Assembly (NCBI GenBank): GCA_031548875.1
Contig: JAVBQQ010000013.1
Coordinates: forward strand, 52,382 to 116,381
DNA length: 64,000 bases
Source of the DNA: JAAYCI01 sp031548875
GTDB lineage: Bacteria; Bacillota; Clostridia; Oscillospirales; Ruminococcaceae
Direction of reading: 5' to 3'
The notes under the pieces were generated by a model. It worked only from the letters and a program-made list of their open reading frames with translations, searched no databases and had not been told where the DNA came from. This document shows positions 61,431 to 64,000 of this stretch, piece by piece. How positions within the stretch are numbered: position 1 is the first letter of the stretch; the number at the start of each line of letters is the position of its first letter. The translations under genes and the position numbers were made by a program.

Positions 61431-63005
61431 CTATTCAGCTTCAATAACAACGTTCGACGCGGTAAGCAGAGTGCCTGCGGCAGACGCGGCAAGCTCAAGG
61501 GCCAGACGCGCAACTGGCAAAGGGTCGGTAATCCCGGCCTCGAATAGATCTGTATACAGGTCTTCCCGGGCGTCATACCCGTATCCGGTCGGCCTGCCGG
61601 CGCACGCCGCGGCCACAACGGCAGGGCTTTTGCCGGCATTCTCCGCAATCTGCCGCAAGGGAGCTTCCAGGGCGCGAAGCAGGATCGATATCCCCGTCTG
61701 TTCATCCGTTTCACCTGTACCCAGGAGATCTCTCACGGCGGGAATGGCATTCAAAAAAGCCACGCCGCCACCGGGCACTACTCCCTCCGAAACAGCTGCC
61801 TGCACAGCGTTGAGCGCGTCGTCTACACAGCGTTTTTTGTTCTGCAACTCCACCTCTGTATACGCGCCCACATGCAACACCGCTATGGCGCCTGTCAGGC
61901 GGGCAAGCCGCTCCCTGTTGCGCGTTTTCTCATATTCGTTGGCGGAATCTCCGATCTGTTTTTCCACTGCGCGAATGCGCGCGTGCAAAGTCTCCTCTTT
62001 GCCCCCGCCACCACTGATCAGAGCGCTGTCTTTTTGTGCACGAACCTGTTTGGCCCGGCCCAGATCCCCCAGCGTGGCCTCGCGCAGTTCCATGCCCAGC
62101 TCTTGTGAGATGACGGTACCTCCAGTGAATGCGGCAATATCCTTCAACGTCTCCCGCCGCCGCTCGCCATACTCGGGCGCTTGAAGCGCGAGTATGCGCA
62201 GGGTACCCTGGCGATTGTTGGCCAACAACAACGCCAACGCGTCGCCCTCCACATCGTCCGCCAGGATCACAAGTTCGCTGCCATCTTGGGCACAGGCCGA
62301 GAGGATGGGAAGAAGCTCCTCACCATCGGAGAGCTTGTAGTCCACCATTAGAATGAACGGGTCGTTGAAGACAGCCTCATTTTTCTCCGGGTCGGTGATC
62401 ATGGCGGAAGAGAGGAATCCCTTGGGAAACTGCATGCCACTTTGTATTTCGACCATCGAATCAGCTGTTTTTCCCTCGACGCAATTGATGACCCCTTCCA
62501 GCCCCACCTGACGCAACGCCCGGGATACCAGCTCACCGATCTCTTCGTCCCCCGCGGCCACAGCTGCGACGTGTTCGGCCTTTTCAATGGTATCGATCTT
62601 GCGCGCCTGCCCGGTCAAAGCCCCAACGGCGGCACCGGCAGCCCGGTCGATCCCCTTTTTCAGGAGCATCGGGTTTGCACCGGCAGCAACATTTTTGCCT
62701 CCTTCGCGCAGAATCGCCTGCATCAGAACCAGTGCTGTCGTGGTTCCATCCCCGGCGGCACTGTTCATTTTTTGGGCCATCTGCGCCGCCACCTGGGCGC
62801 CCAGGTTTTGCGAAGCATCCAACCCCTCAAACCGTTGTGAGACGGCAAATCCACTATTCGTTATATATACAGGCGTACCGCGACCGCCAAGAACCACGTT
62901 GCGGCCCTGGGGCCCCAGGGTAATCTTGACAGCGTCGACAAGACAATCCACCTCTTTTTGCAGGGCGGTGCGTGCGGTCTGTTCATACATCGGCTTCGTC
63001 GTCAT
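61431..63005 (-). CDS. Divergent GroEL-family chaperonin (Hsp60 paralogue)
   Basis: A 524-residue group I chaperonin. Recognisable parts are VDAVKITLGPQGRNVVL, AAGDGTTTALVLMQAI (nucleotide-binding Asp86), DDALNAVQAAVSEGVVPGGG (Asp equivalent to GroEL Asp398) and the apical domain VEIQSGMQFPKGFLSS. It is atypical. Ser51 in YITNSGFAVS replaces the hydrolysis-related Asp52 of E. coli GroEL (TKDG/TNDG). The GGM-rich C-terminal tail is absent (ends SNVVIEAE). No groES gene precedes it, and no CIRCE inverted repeat is seen upstream. ATG 63005 follows AAAGGAG. It is monocistronic with its own promoter. It probably is not the housekeeping chaperonin; a specialised or ATPase-impaired role is inference. 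Confidence 0.88.
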   Translation of the reverse strand: MTTKPMYEQTARTALQKEVDCLVDAVKITLGPQGRNVVLGGRGTPVYITNSGFAVSQRFEGLDASQNLGAQVAAQMAQKMNSAAGDGTTTALVLMQAILREGGKNVAAGANPMLLKKGIDRAAGAAVGALTGQARKIDTIEKAEHVAAVAAGDEEIGELVSRALRQVGLEGVINCVEGKTADSMVEIQSGMQFPKGFLSSAMITDPEKNEAVFNDPFILMVDYKLSDGEELLPILSACAQDGSELVILADDVEGDALALLLANNRQGTLRILALQAPEYGERRRETLKDIAAFTGGTVISQELGMELREATLGDLGRAKQVRAQKDSALISGGGGKEETLHARIRAVEKQIGDSANEYEKTRNRERLARLTGAIAVLHVGAYTEVELQNKKRCVDDALNAVQAAVSEGVVPGGGVAFLNAIPAVRDLLGTGETDEQTGISILLRALEAPLRQIAENAGKSPAVVAAACAGRPTGYGYDAREDLYTDLFEAGITDPLPVARLALELAASAAGTLLTASNVVIEAE

Positions 63006-63057
63006 GCTATAGTCTGCTCCTTTCGCAGGGTGCCCGAGTGGACAGTTGCTACCTGCC

Positions 63058-63086
63058 ATACTACAGGCTCATCGAACGAAATTCAA
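63058..63086 (-). promoter_or_regulatory. Promoter of the GroEL-like gene
   Basis: On the minus strand TTGAAT (63086-63081), a 17-base spacer and TAGTAT (63063-63058). The rest of the gap to 63370 is very AT-rich around 63200-63250 and must also hold the TRAP promoter, which I could not place. Confidence 0.55.
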
Positions 63087-63370
63087 CCCCGGAAGAAAAA
63101 CATTGAAGGGAGCGTGGAGAGCACATCCGTCAGATTCAACAAACCCCTATTCAAAAATTTGGTCCAAATAAAATCTACAGGTATTGATTTTTTCGAGCTT
63201 GCATAATATAATAATATTTATATAATAACTATTAATTAATTTATACACCAATATTAACGAATCGTTCTTTCGCGTAAGGCGGTGAGCAACAGGGAGGTGA
63301 TAACCAAAACGGGTGTGCAACATTTTGCGGGAGAAAATGATATTATTCCGGAAAAGAGGAGGGGAATGCA

Positions 63371-63874
63371 TTGAAATATCCGCATTTCATGAAGGTGATT
63401 AACAAATGGATGGCGCGCATGTCCGGCATCTTCATATTCGCCATCGGCATCCTTGCGGTATTCGAAGCCATTATGCGCACTTTCATGAGAGCACCTACGT
63501 CCTGGTCACTGGACATTTCGTCTTACCTGCTGATCTGGGCAATCTTCCTGGGGGCGGCATATGCCTATCAGGAGAAGGGACATGTGGCGGTGGACCTTCT
63601 GCGCGAAGCGGTGGAAAAGCGTTGGGGTAAGGCACCCCGCCGGGTGATGGCTGTTATTGGCTATGCCATTGCCCTCGCGGTGATTGTCGTCCTGTTGTAC
63701 GCCGGAGTGGTCCTGGCGCAAACGGCCGTCAGCCTTGGGCAGTTGACCTATGCAAACGCGCAGATGCCGGCGGTCATCCTTTGGACGGCCGTTATTGTCG
63801 GCTCGGTGATGATGCTGTTGACCGTCGTGTTCATCATCCTGGACATCTTCAAAAAGGATGACACATATCTATAA
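63371..63874 (+). CDS. TRAP transporter small permease (DctQ type)
   Basis: A 167-residue protein with four membrane segments (MSGIFIFAIGILAVFEAIMR; SYLLIWAIFLGAAYAYQEKG; VMAVIGYAIALAVIVVLLYA; ILWTAVIVGSVMMLLTVVFI) and the DctQ motif YxxKGHVxVDL (here YQEKGHVAVDLL). It is the small membrane subunit of a tripartite ATP-independent importer, typically for carboxylates or sugar acids. TTG 63371 follows AGAGGAGGGG; no ATG is in frame nearby. The large permease gene begins 37 bases downstream. Confidence 0.88.
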   Translation: MKYPHFMKVINKWMARMSGIFIFAIGILAVFEAIMRTFMRAPTSWSLDISSYLLIWAIFLGAAYAYQEKGHVAVDLLREAVEKRWGKAPRRVMAVIGYAIALAVIVVLLYAGVVLAQTAVSLGQLTYANAQMPAVILWTAVIVGSVMMLLTVVFIILDIFKKDDTYL

Positions 63875-63910
63875 AAGCGGCAACCAAAGAGGAATGGGAG
63901 GTCTCAGGAT

Positions 63911-64000
63911 ATGGGAATGGGGTTGACACTTGCTGTCATCATCATCATATTGTTATTTTCGCTGTTTGTGGTCACACCGGTTACAAGCGAACTTGGTTTA
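63911..64000 (+). CDS. TRAP transporter large permease (DctM type), 5' end only
   Basis: The frame opens with ATG 63911 after GGGAGG and encodes MGMGLTLAVIIIILLFSLFV, a first membrane helix, then runs off the end of the window. Thirty codons are not enough to identify it alone. The position directly after the small permease makes the DctM subunit the expected gene. Confidence 0.6.
   Translation, partial: MGMGLTLAVIIIILLFSLFVVTPVTSELGL

Noticed and set aside
63006..63370. CIRCE element expected upstream of a groEL gene
   Set aside because: No TTAGCACTC-N9-GAGTGCTAA-like repeat is present, so heat-shock control by HrcA is not supported.

Overview
The window looks like chromosome of a GC-rich, low-oxygen-adapted Firmicute of the class Clostridia (Oscillospiraceae/Ruminococcaceae-like). 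The evidence is indirect: strong AGGAGG-type ribosome sites, lipobox solute-binding proteins, Gram-positive C-terminal membrane anchors, a PadR/DUF1048/ABC module and clostridial-type large serine recombinase debris. I see no rRNA, tRNA or CRISPR array, and no marker that fixes the species.

Layout. 1-1.2 kb: a broken large serine recombinase fused to an IS3-family remnant. 1.6-8.6 kb: a 7TMR-DISM histidine kinase, its OmpR-type response regulator and a 1380-residue secreted beta-helix/fibronectin protein. 8.6-10.4 kb: small decayed genes and a second recombinase remnant, a direct repeat of the first. 10.4-18.2 kb: a URO-D-family protein with a 56-residue companion gene, divergent from a complete branched-chain-amino-acid-type (Liv) ABC transporter, then a LysR regulator. 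18.4-28 kb: an amino-sugar divergon. One arm carries an FAD oxidoreductase, a sugar ABC transporter and a Gfo/Idh oxidoreductase. The other carries nanE, a ROK kinase, an RpiR regulator and nagA. 28.5-31.9 kb: a VOC protein, a CocE/NonD hydrolase and a LysR regulator. 32.6-39.6 kb: a secreted PI-PLC-like pseudoenzyme, a cytoplasmic-type sulfatase and a 5'-truncated surface protein. 39.9-51.2 kb: a second sugar locus with zinc dehydrogenase, SIS isomerase, ROK kinase, aldose epimerase-like protein, ABC transporter, DeoR regulator, GH4 glycosidase, NagB homologue and ribokinase-like kinase. 51.5-55.8 kb: a DhaK fragment, an Ig-repeat surface protein, a secreted amidase and a DUF218 membrane protein. 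56.2-61.2 kb: a MalT-like LuxR regulator and a PadR/DUF1048/DrrAB efflux module. 61.4-64 kb: a divergent solitary GroEL and the start of a TRAP transporter.

How it works together. The two sugar loci each encode uptake, phosphorylation and entry into amino-sugar metabolism. NanE, the ROK kinase and NagA would yield GlcN-6-P; the only NagB homologue lies in the second locus and lacks a residue that is usually catalytic. No sialic acid lyase or sialidase is present.

The least explained feature is a family of short intergenic elements near 9.5, 28.2, 32.2, 36.1 and 39.7 kb. Four have long hairpins, and their stems differ by compensated base changes. Their ends match the 3' ends of the two decayed serine recombinase genes, which suggests small non-autonomous derivatives of one mobile element.
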